A stretch of 48,297 bases of DNA. Source: a virus. Positions within the stretch are counted from its first letter, which is position 1; each line of letters begins with the position of its first letter. The notes beneath the pieces were generated by a model. It was not told where the DNA came from and did no database searches. It was given only the letters and a program-made list of their open reading frames with translations. The stretch covers positions 1 through 48,297 of IMG/VR virus record IMGVR_UViG_3300049825_000606; one strand, given 5' to 3'. Shown here piece after piece: positions 22,381 through 30,510 of this stretch. The translations under genes and the position numbers were made by a program.

Positions 22381-25300
22381 GTGGCAACAACTCAAGATTC
22401 TTTGACGGTTAGTATTGCGATTCAATCCGAGAAAGCTGCAAAGTCTCTTGATGAAATTAGTTCCAAGCTTAAAGACTTTGATAATACCTCAAAGAAAGTA
22501 AGCGAAGGTGTCGGAGGATTCGGTGCTTCGTTTGCTAAGGTGAACGTCGGTATCGGCTTCTTTGTTCAAAATATTCAAATGGCGATGAGTGCATTAGACG
22601 GTCTGACTCAACCGTTTAAAGAATCCTATGATGCCACAGTTAGACTCCAACACGCGCTCGAGTTAACCGGATCAAAGACGGTTCAATCCTCTATCGATGC
22701 CTTTAGTAATTTAGGAAAAGAGCTTGTAAAACTAGGTGTTTCTTCAGATGAGCAGGTTTTAAAGCTTGCAGGATTGGGCACCGCTGCAGGATTTTCATCT
22801 AAGCGTATCGAAGAAATGATTAAGACGTCGGCAGATCTTTCCGTTGCCAGGGACATCCCACTAGAGACAGCGTTTAATGCCCTTGCAAAATCTTTAAAAG
22901 GTTCCTCTGGTGCTATCTCGCAATTCATTCCAGAGCTCGCTGGATTAACTCCAGAAATGAACAAGCAAGGTGTTGCTCTTGATTATCTTTCATCGCAATA
23001 TGGTGGATTCGCGGCTAGAAATTTAGAGACATTTAGCGGAAAAGCGAGAGCACAGAAAGAGGCTCTAGGCGAATTAATGGAAACGGTTGGCAGCGTTATC
23101 AATGAAATAGTTGATCTCGGTGCTGGTATGACTCGAACTGCTAAAATGTTTGAGAGTTGGAACCTAGCTCTTCAGGATAGTAAAGACAATATACTAGCTT
23201 TAGTTAACACTATTAAATCGGTGTTCAACTCGACTCTTGATATGACAGTTGGAAAAATAATGGAACTTGTTGGTTCATTCCAGCAAGGTATTGGTAATAT
23301 CATTTTAGCGGCGGGGAAAGTTAAGTCAGCATTCGACGTCCTGCGAGGCAGTGCAGACGAGGTAGGAAAGTCTTACCAAGAACTAGGTCGAGAAATGATT
23401 GAGAATGGTAAGGTCAATTCTCAAGCTTGGAATGAAGTTAATATAACGGTTGGTGCGACAAACGATGAACTAAAAGTAGTTAATACAACGGTTACAAAGA
23501 CTGCTGAAGAAATGAAAAAGGCGCGAGACGCTGCTAATAAATTAAAGGAAAGCATTCCGTCTGAAGAGTCGGTTAAGTCATTTGACGAGTTAAAAAAGAA
23601 AGTCGAGGAATACTCCAAGGCTTTAGGACTAGCTGGGAAGTCTGACGTTGAATTGGCCAAGGCTAAAGAGGCTGCAGATATAAAAGAACTGCAAAATTTA
23701 GCTGCTAAGATAGTCGGTCATAATAAGCTTGCAGATGCCAAGAGAGCTCTATTGTCTCAGGGCATCGCTGATATAAAAGGTGCTTCAAATGCTACAGCAG
23801 AGGAGTTTAGAAAGAAAACTCTTGAAGAGATAATGAAGCAGAATGCCGAGATAACGGCTAAGACTAATGCGTTTAATACGACACAAAGAGAACAGATCGC
23901 CTATGAATTAGAAGCGGAGTTAAAGAAACTAGATATAGCGAAAGCAAAAATGATTCTCGAAGGCAAGGCGTCTGAAGCATCGTTAAAGGCTATTGAAGAA
24001 CAGCGAGCATTATTAAATGATCAGGCAAGTAAAAAGACTGAGGCGGCACCTAGCTCTCAATTCGAGGGACTGCAGAAGATAGGAACTAAAGTAGCAGGGG
24101 AAATAGCAGGGACTTTTTCAACTGGTGCTCTAGGCATGATAGCTGGAGCGGCTTCAATGGTCGGAGCTGTAACGACCGCTATAAGCGCCTTACTCGATGT
24201 TGTTCCTAATATGCTAAATTCCATTGCTGGCATTTTTAATAAGATCACAGACTTTCCGAACGTTTTATTCCAGGCTTTTCAAGGATTATTTGATTCAGTT
24301 ATTAATTTCGTTACCAACTTTTTACCTAATTTAATCTCTTCAATATTTAAGTCATTCACACAAATAAAAGACTTTATAAATAATTTTGTGAATTCCATTG
24401 TAAGCTTGATCGATAGTTTGCCAGATATGATAGGAAATTTAATCGCTGCTCTCCCAGAAATGTTTATTTCCTTAGTCGAAAATATAATTAAGGGTGCTAT
24501 AAAGCTGTTTATGGCTTTAGCAATAAAATTGCCAGTAGCAATGATCAAGGCGTTATGGAATGGAATATCAAAAATAGCCAACGGCATTAAAAGAATATTC
24601 CAAGGAAAAAGCTTCTCCGTTAAAATACCTGAGATCCCAGATGTCGAAGTTAATACAGACAAGCTGAATAAGGTAGTCAGCAAGATGACTGGAGAGGCGG
24701 GTAAAATATTCGCGTTAGCAGACATGGCTAAGAGCTTTAGAAAGAGTGTCATTGATCCTATGAAAGAAGCGTCAGGCGGTAGTGGAGGAGGATCAGGGCA
24801 TAAGAAAAATAATAGTTTCTGGGCAGATATTGGTCGATTATTTTCCTTTGAAACACTGAAAAATATTATGAAAACGATAGTGATTGCTATAGAGCAGGTC
24901 ATCGATATTTTTGTGAAAATAGTTGAGGGTGTATGGCAAGCCTTAGTAGTTATAGTGCAGGTCGCCTTTGAATTCGTTAAAGCCTTATGGGAAGGCTTAA
25001 AGGCGATCGTGCAGGCTGCATGGGAATTCGTTAAAATATTATGGGATGGATTAAAAAATATAGTATCTGCGGCCTGGCAGTTCGTCAGTGATCTTTGGGA
25101 AGGACTGAAAGGGATTGTTTCATCGGCTTGGCAATTCGTAAGCGATCTATGGGAAGGTCTAAAAGGCATCGTAAGCGGAGCCTTTCAATTCGTTCAGGAT
25201 ATATGGGACGGCTTAAAGGGAATTGTAAGCGGAGCATTCGACACGGTTATAGATTTCTTTAAGGGCATTGGTTCGGTGGGCGAGGCGATTGCTAAACCGA

Positions 25301-25893
25301 TTAAAGAAGCTTTCTCAGGGATCGGGGATTTCTTTAAGAGCATTGGAGGCGCGTTTAAAAGCCTGTTCAAGCTCGATGTTTCGGGCTTCGCTAAACAGCT
25401 AGGCGAGGCATTCAGCAAGGTCTTAGATCCAATCTTTAACGGTTTAAAGACGATTGCTAATGGCGTTATAGACTTTCTAAATAATATAAAACTACCAGGG
25501 GTTCACGTCGGCTTCAAGGTATTAGGAAAAGATATCAGCTTTGGCTGGGACGATATCGATTTACTTCCTGGCAATATCGCTCACCTAGCTAAAGGCGGTA
25601 TGGTTCCCCAAGGCACCGACACGGTTCCTGCAATGTTGACGCCTGGAGAATTCGTTATCAATCGAAGAGCGGTTGACGCGATCGGCTTCAATGCTCTTTC
25701 TCAGATTAACAGCGGGAACATGCCGAGCTCTGGTAACAGCTATCAGATTAATTTCGAGATAAACATCGATGCAAAAATGTCTATGGACGAAGGATATATA
25801 AGGACTACACTCATACCGAAGTTACGTGATAACCTGAAGCGTGCAAGTCTGGATGGGGAATTCGTTCTGAGTAGCAAGGGAGTTCGCGCATGA
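22381..25893 (+). CDS. Tape measure protein, 1,170 aa
   Basis: Starts with GTG immediately after the chaperone stop. Long helical and coiled-coil N-terminal half with Ala/Lys/Glu-rich segments (residues about 1-560). Then comes a hydrophobic region (570-720) that would insert in the host membrane during DNA entry. Six 18-residue repeats follow, then a C-terminal motif common in tape measures (HLAKGGMVPQGTDTVPAMLT, then PGEFVI). At roughly 1.5 angstroms per residue the tail would be about 170-180 nm; this uses the general rule. It overlaps the next gene by four bases. Confidence 0.92.
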   Translation: MATTQDSLTVSIAIQSEKAAKSLDEISSKLKDFDNTSKKVSEGVGGFGASFAKVNVGIGFFVQNIQMAMSALDGLTQPFKESYDATVRLQHALELTGSKTVQSSIDAFSNLGKELVKLGVSSDEQVLKLAGLGTAAGFSSKRIEEMIKTSADLSVARDIPLETAFNALAKSLKGSSGAISQFIPELAGLTPEMNKQGVALDYLSSQYGGFAARNLETFSGKARAQKEALGELMETVGSVINEIVDLGAGMTRTAKMFESWNLALQDSKDNILALVNTIKSVFNSTLDMTVGKIMELVGSFQQGIGNIILAAGKVKSAFDVLRGSADEVGKSYQELGREMIENGKVNSQAWNEVNITVGATNDELKVVNTTVTKTAEEMKKARDAANKLKESIPSEESVKSFDELKKKVEEYSKALGLAGKSDVELAKAKEAADIKELQNLAAKIVGHNKLADAKRALLSQGIADIKGASNATAEEFRKKTLEEIMKQNAEITAKTNAFNTTQREQIAYELEAELKKLDIAKAKMILEGKASEASLKAIEEQRALLNDQASKKTEAAPSSQFEGLQKIGTKVAGEIAGTFSTGALGMIAGAASMVGAVTTAISALLDVVPNMLNSIAGIFNKITDFPNVLFQAFQGLFDSVINFVTNFLPNLISSIFKSFTQIKDFINNFVNSIVSLIDSLPDMIGNLIAALPEMFISLVENIIKGAIKLFMALAIKLPVAMIKALWNGISKIANGIKRIFQGKSFSVKIPEIPDVEVNTDKLNKVVSKMTGEAGKIFALADMAKSFRKSVIDPMKEASGGSGGGSGHKKNNSFWADIGRLFSFETLKNIMKTIVIAIEQVIDIFVKIVEGVWQALVVIVQVAFEFVKALWEGLKAIVQAAWEFVKILWDGLKNIVSAAWQFVSDLWEGLKGIVSSAWQFVSDLWEGLKGIVSGAFQFVQDIWDGLKGIVSGAFDTVIDFFKGIGSVGEAIAKPIKEAFSGIGDFFKSIGGAFKSLFKLDVSGFAKQLGEAFSKVLDPIFNGLKTIANGVIDFLNNIKLPGVHVGFKVLGKDISFGWDDIDLLPGNIAHLAKGGMVPQGTDTVPAMLTPGEFVINRRAVDAIGFNALSQINSGNMPSSGNSYQINFEINIDAKMSMDEGYIRTTLIPKLRDNLKRASLDGEFVLSSKGVRA
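24931..25254 (+). repeat. Six tandem 54-base units in the tape measure gene
   Basis: Each unit encodes 18 residues of form L-W-x-G-L-K-x-I-V-x-x-A-W-x-F-V-x-x. Later units are nearly identical (SAWQFVSDLWEGLKGIVS). Tryptophans recur every nine residues, giving an amphipathic helix of five full turns per unit. Copy number would set tail length in steps of 18 residues. Confidence 0.85.
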
Positions 25894-27452
25894 CCACCGT
25901 CACATATGGTTATTTAGACCTGCCCTATCTCGTCTATCCATATGGGACGTCGATAGTTACTGAAATTAATAATGCTCAGATGACTCTGAAAATTGCTGCA
26001 GCGGCTAATATTAGAGCGCAGCAATTAGGAAAGATTGAAAACTTTCCTGGCGGATTCAAGGCACAGTTCTCCGCAAAAATCAATTCCTCATCGGTTATCC
26101 GTGATCAATTTAATCGGCAAATAGCCTCATCCTCCACGGTGAGATCTCAGCAATTACGCCTTATAACAGGCACTCAGCCTAGTATTAACGAGCAGTTTGA
26201 CCGAAAAATATCCGCTCTGCAGACGATCAAAGAGCAGTTCGACCGCAAGATTGCCGCTTCGAGCACCGTCAAGGGGCAGTTTAACCGTATTAAAAATGCT
26301 GAGACTTCGTTCTTCGGGCAGATCTCTCGCCTGCTCGGCGGTTCGCTTGCAACGAAAATGAACTACGGCAGAGGTCCAGTCCTTCATCAAATATGCGGTG
26401 GCTATCTGATCGATCCTTATTTGATGATGCCTTACCTTGGACCTCAGATTTGCGCTCATGTAAGAACGCAATTCTCTCGAATGCTGAATAAGACTTTAGC
26501 TGTTAAGGCTCAGATACAAGGAAAGATTAATACGACCAGGAGCATTAAGGCTCAATATAATCAGCATATATTTAAAGCTGTTCCAGTAAAGGGGCAGTTT
26601 AACCGTATCGCTTCCTTCAGGATGCACTCTCAGGTATTAGTCGCTCTTTATAATACGACTAATATAAGAATCCTTCACAACTTCCCCTCTCGAGGAACGA
26701 GCGGCACGAACTGGACGGTCGTAAGTGGGGGAACCGCTGCAGGTTCTTTCTCGGTTAACAACTTGAACACAGATATAGTGGAGCAGGTTTATCGAAGCAC
26801 GACAACTTCATTCGTGATCCAATGCGACACGCAAATATCTCAAGGTGTGTTCCTCGATACGCTCGCTATTCTCGGCCATAACTTTACTCGATCCGCTACG
26901 GTTCTCCTGCAGGGATCGAATGATATTACTTTCGCCACAGTGCCTTTCACTGAAACCTTAACCACTGCCGTGGACAATATTTATTACATCGCTCCGACGT
27001 TGCCGGTGGCAAGTTACAGGTATTGGCGTCTTGATGTTAACGACTTTACAAATACTGACGGCTATCTGCAGATAGGAACCTTGATCTTTGGATCGGCTAC
27101 TATCTTTAACGGTGAATGCTTCACCGATGAAGTGGTTCGTCGTAAGGTGCATTTTGCAGATCGCGTTAAGACTGAGGCATTTAGCAACGTATCAAATGAT
27201 AGGGCTCTTAAGTATGCGTTCGGAATTAAATTCCAGCGTCTAAACTTTGCTAAGGCAAACTACACGAATCTAAGCGAAGTCATCGACACGGTGCGAACCT
27301 CGCTCAAGGCTCTTTGGATTCCAACGCCTCAGTATCCTTCACGGTTCGCCGTGTTCGGAAAGCTTTCTGAGATGCCAGTTGAGAACCATAAGGTCATGGG
27401 TAAGGATGCCGACTACATCGATATGGACATAAATGTTGACGAGTCATTATAA
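25890..27452 (+). CDS. Tail-tip protein with QF-x-R repeats and a C-terminal beta domain, 520 aa
   Basis: Residues about 30-250 contain many degenerate units around a Q-F-x-R-x-I core, spaced about 17 residues (RDQFNRQIASSSTVRSQQ; EQFDRKIAASSTVKGQFNR). The second half looks like a discoidin/galactose-binding type beta domain (NFPSRGTSGTNWTVVSGGTA, and DTLAILGHNFTRSATVLLQG). Placed right after the tape measure, it takes the position of the distal tail protein, but the repeat region is not typical of Dit. No family recognised for the repeats. Confidence 0.6.
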   Translation: MTTVTYGYLDLPYLVYPYGTSIVTEINNAQMTLKIAAAANIRAQQLGKIENFPGGFKAQFSAKINSSSVIRDQFNRQIASSSTVRSQQLRLITGTQPSINEQFDRKISALQTIKEQFDRKIAASSTVKGQFNRIKNAETSFFGQISRLLGGSLATKMNYGRGPVLHQICGGYLIDPYLMMPYLGPQICAHVRTQFSRMLNKTLAVKAQIQGKINTTRSIKAQYNQHIFKAVPVKGQFNRIASFRMHSQVLVALYNTTNIRILHNFPSRGTSGTNWTVVSGGTAAGSFSVNNLNTDIVEQVYRSTTTSFVIQCDTQISQGVFLDTLAILGHNFTRSATVLLQGSNDITFATVPFTETLTTAVDNIYYIAPTLPVASYRYWRLDVNDFTNTDGYLQIGTLIFGSATIFNGECFTDEVVRRKVHFADRVKTEAFSNVSNDRALKYAFGIKFQRLNFAKANYTNLSEVIDTVRTSLKALWIPTPQYPSRFAVFGKLSEMPVENHKVMGKDADYIDMDINVDESL

Positions 27453-27461
27453 GAGGTTTTC

Positions 27462-29168
27462 ATGTCGGGAAAGGATCGGCGAAGTTATTTGACAGCAACG
27501 GTTTTAGACCAAACCTTGCTCGATAATTGCGCCGATAATTTTGAAACTAAAATTGAAATGGTTCTCGAGATCGATCGGCCAGACGGTGGGACGATTTACG
27601 CAAGCGACCGTAATAAATATGTCGGTGGAATATTTTACGAGGCACTCCTAGTTTTCCCGCAGGTCACGAGAACCGTGGGCGAGTGGCTTTCCCCGACCTT
27701 GCAATTTAGTACGGTTACTCTTGATTTGAGTAATGCAGATGGAAGGTTCAACAAGTATCTTCCTGGCGGTTTGAATTATAATTCATTCGTTGGCCGCAAC
27801 GTGGTCGTTAAGATCGGGCTTGCCGAGCAGTCTTCGACTTATAAAACGATATTTAAGGGCAAGATAACAGAGGTCGCAGGTTTCTCTCGAAGCACCTTTC
27901 AGATAACTTTTATTGCTCGCGATGACTATGAGAAGTTGAATGTTACCTTTCCAAAGGTAGCAATGACTGCAGATGACTTTCCTTATATCGAGGATTCAAA
28001 CAACGGAAAGCTCCTGCCCCTGATTTATGGCGACTGGACTGTTTCTCTCGGCGACGATCAAGCTCTAATTCCTGCTTATGTTTTAAATGGACTCGATCCA
28101 GACGTTATTGGTGGTACTAGGGATAATATTCAGTTCTTTATTTGTGAGAACGATTTAACTTATTTCGATGACACCAACGTATATCTTTTAAAGAGCGATA
28201 TTTTCTGGAAGGTTCCGACACTTGACGTTGTGAATATCGGCGGCGGAAACAAGATCTTTCAGGTTCAGCAAAACACTATACGGTTATGGGTTGACGGAGC
28301 GGCTTACACCTATTCACAAGGCGACACGTTCTTCGTTCGAGTGAAGGGAAAAGCGTTATCCGGCTATGATGACAACATAGTTTCTCAAGCTAGGGATCTA
28401 ATCGTTTCTCAGGCCGATATTTCTTACACAAGTTTCGACGCCAACTGGAACACCTATAGAGATAAATCATCTCCGTCGCAATCAGATATCGTGAACATAA
28501 AAAGCCGTATATGGGTAAACGAACCTAAGCCAGTTATGGAGTACGTGCTCTCGCTGCTCGAGCAGGTGAGGCTCGAGGCATACATCGACAAAAATTTGAA
28601 CCTGAAGTTGAACAGTCTTCACTTCGAGGACTGGAACCCAACCCCTTCTTTTACGGTTAAGAACTGGGACGTCGTGAGCGGAACGCTCAAGCCGAAGGGC
28701 GACGACAAGAATAATTTTAACCGCACTCAAGCCGTCTATGATTTTCATCCAAGTAGGAATGAAAACGCTAAGCAAACCGCACTATTCAGAAATCAAGCAA
28801 GTATCGATCAGATAGGCCGAGAAATTTCTAAGCGCGTGATCTTTCCCAATTTATATGTCGATGCCGACGCGCAAGGTCAGGTCATTGAAATATTAAAAAT
28901 TGCCTCATCTCTATTCGAGATCGTTGATTGCTCTCTTACCTGGCGCGGACTGCTACTCGATATCGGTGACTTTGTCAGCCTTGATATTAGTATCGGGGGG
29001 ATTATTTATAGTGCGGTTCCTGCAATGATTCGCACGAAGTCTTACGATCCGACGGGCATTCAGATTCCGCTTCAGCTATGGTCTATGCAGCTTTTGCCAT
29101 TTTCCGGTTATGTTCCAGGTTACAATGGGACAGTAGGTGGATATAATGCGACTATTATTCAAGAATAA
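27462..29168 (+). CDS. Tail-tip/hub-like protein, 568 aa
   Basis: Sits in the hub position after the distal tail gene. The first about 170 residues (KIEMVLEIDRPDGGTIYASD, then LQFSTVTLDLSNADGRFNKY) read as a beta-rich tail-tip domain of the kind that begins many hub and adsorption proteins: a slot for a surface patch followed by F-x-G-x-I. Remaining sequence alternates strands and loops. No enzymatic motif seen. Likely caps the tube and links to the fibre. Confidence 0.65.
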   Translation: MSGKDRRSYLTATVLDQTLLDNCADNFETKIEMVLEIDRPDGGTIYASDRNKYVGGIFYEALLVFPQVTRTVGEWLSPTLQFSTVTLDLSNADGRFNKYLPGGLNYNSFVGRNVVVKIGLAEQSSTYKTIFKGKITEVAGFSRSTFQITFIARDDYEKLNVTFPKVAMTADDFPYIEDSNNGKLLPLIYGDWTVSLGDDQALIPAYVLNGLDPDVIGGTRDNIQFFICENDLTYFDDTNVYLLKSDIFWKVPTLDVVNIGGGNKIFQVQQNTIRLWVDGAAYTYSQGDTFFVRVKGKALSGYDDNIVSQARDLIVSQADISYTSFDANWNTYRDKSSPSQSDIVNIKSRIWVNEPKPVMEYVLSLLEQVRLEAYIDKNLNLKLNSLHFEDWNPTPSFTVKNWDVVSGTLKPKGDDKNNFNRTQAVYDFHPSRNENAKQTALFRNQASIDQIGREISKRVIFPNLYVDADAQGQVIEILKIASSLFEIVDCSLTWRGLLLDIGDFVSLDISIGGIIYSAVPAMIRTKSYDPTGIQIPLQLWSMQLLPFSGYVPGYNGTVGGYNATIIQE

Positions 29169-29180
29169 AGAGGTGTCATC

Positions 29181-29852
29181 TTGAGCGTTACACTCGTAGT
29201 TTCTGAAACCGTAACAGGCAGCAACGTATCTGATAGCTTAGCAGGCGGCTCGACTGGTCTTGATTTTGGCCAAGTTACGAACGGAGCTTATTCTCCTCTG
29301 ATTTCTCAAGCCGCGAATACTGGGCATCAAGATATTTATATCAGTCATAATGCAGCAACCGATCCTGTGACTGATGTTAAATTATACATAAGTCAATACA
29401 GCGGAACATACGGCGGAGCGAATACCGCTGCAGGTGACTTCACAACTTTAGGCAACTATGGAGCCGCCGACACTGGAGCGACCAAGGACAACTCAGACGG
29501 CCTCTCTCGTGGCCTTCATATGGATATGGACTGGCAAGTCTCGACCTCGAATCAATTCCTTTATACCCGCGAAGCGAGCGGTCAGAAACGAATCTTTGGA
29601 AAGACTTACACAGGCAAGGACGGCCTTTCTCTTGCTAATGCGTTCGACCTTCATGTTGACGCCTGCTCTTACTGGAACGGTTCGTCTGAAGTTGATGCCT
29701 CTGCACCTGTTACGGGTAAAATTGGCCGCACCGCCGACTCAGTATTAGGAAACCGTGGGCATATAAAAACTCGCGCCTATCTGAATACGTCAGCGACTGA
29801 GGGTGGAGTGCTCCAGTTCGACACCGTAATTTCCTACAGTTACACAAGCTAG
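29181..29852 (+). CDS. Tail-associated protein, 223 aa
   Basis: TTG start with AGAGGTG seven bases upstream. Beta-rich with Gly/Ser/Thr/Asn-rich loops, a composition typical of tail appendage proteins (SDSLAGGSTGLDFGQVTNGA). Position between hub and fibre supports a tail-tip role. No recognised family. Confidence 0.6.
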   Translation: MSVTLVVSETVTGSNVSDSLAGGSTGLDFGQVTNGAYSPLISQAANTGHQDIYISHNAATDPVTDVKLYISQYSGTYGGANTAAGDFTTLGNYGAADTGATKDNSDGLSRGLHMDMDWQVSTSNQFLYTREASGQKRIFGKTYTGKDGLSLANAFDLHVDACSYWNGSSEVDASAPVTGKIGRTADSVLGNRGHIKTRAYLNTSATEGGVLQFDTVISYSYTS

Positions 29853-29858
29853 GTAGTT

Positions 29859-30269
29859 ATGACACATGATCCGATCTTAAATTTAGCTGTTGATCCAGGA
29901 AACCGCTGGCTGTTCCGCTGGGTGATGGAATTCGGGAACCATAAGCCGACAAAAAAAGGCGGTTGGTATCCTGCTTCTCGCTTTGAGGATATGGCTGCCG
30001 CCGTGAACAGAGATCGTTTAGTCACGGTTATGATCGAGGGCAAGCACTTCGCAACGCGAGAAAAGAAAGTTTTTGCCTCAATTGTTGGCGAGGACTTTAT
30101 TAACTTCAAACATATAGCGGTTCAATTTTCTCGCAATGGATTCATGGTTAATCATGTTTACGGTATGACCATAGTTCATCGTTATGGATCGATAACCGCT
30201 TATGAAAATGGGAAGATAGAACTTGGAAGAGAACTCGATACTCTTATGCCTGAATCAACGAGGTATTAA
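29859..30269 (+). CDS. Hypothetical tail-region protein, 136 aa
   Basis: Alpha/beta protein with several Trp and Gly near the N-terminus (DPGNRWLFRWVMEFGNHKPT). Cannot be assigned. It overlaps the start of the next frame by 47 bases, more than is normal here, so the exact ends of the two genes are uncertain; the overlap might hide a frameshift linking them. Confidence 0.5.
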   Translation: MTHDPILNLAVDPGNRWLFRWVMEFGNHKPTKKGGWYPASRFEDMAAAVNRDRLVTVMIEGKHFATREKKVFASIVGEDFINFKHIAVQFSRNGFMVNHVYGMTIVHRYGSITAYENGKIELGRELDTLMPESTRY

Positions 30270-30510
30270 GGTTAATACTGGTGAAGTTGATCAGCCAGGA
30301 TTTTATTATTGTGCAGACAGCATGAGGATCAATCACTGGTCGAAGTTGTGTGCTTTTAATATGAGCATGGCTGATCATTTCTCTAATGAGCAAGGCTTAA
30401 TTAATGACGGCTTCGTCTCGGTGCTTCATTCAGATGACATGGAGCATTTAATAAAGACGATGACCATTTGGAAAAATCATTTAGAAATTAATTTAGAGGA
30501 AACACTATGA
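30223..30510 (+). CDS. Hypothetical protein, 95 aa
   Basis: Only a TTG at 30223 (with GGGAAGA a few bases upstream) or later weak codons can start this frame. It reads EENSILLCLNQRGIKVN then a Trp/Met-rich helical part (HWSKLCAFNMSMADHFSNEQ). Ends by overlapping the fibre start as ATGA. Probably a fibre assembly or tail-tip accessory by position; no family known. Confidence 0.45.
   Translation: MEENSILLCLNQRGIKVNTGEVDQPGFYYCADSMRINHWSKLCAFNMSMADHFSNEQGLINDGFVSVLHSDDMEHLIKTMTIWKNHLEINLEETL

Noticed and set aside
24279-25169. Leftward frame of 296 codons opposite the tape measure
   Set aside because: It mirrors the 18-residue repeats (period of 54 bases) and has no start signal; it is an antisense shadow of the repeat-rich coding region.
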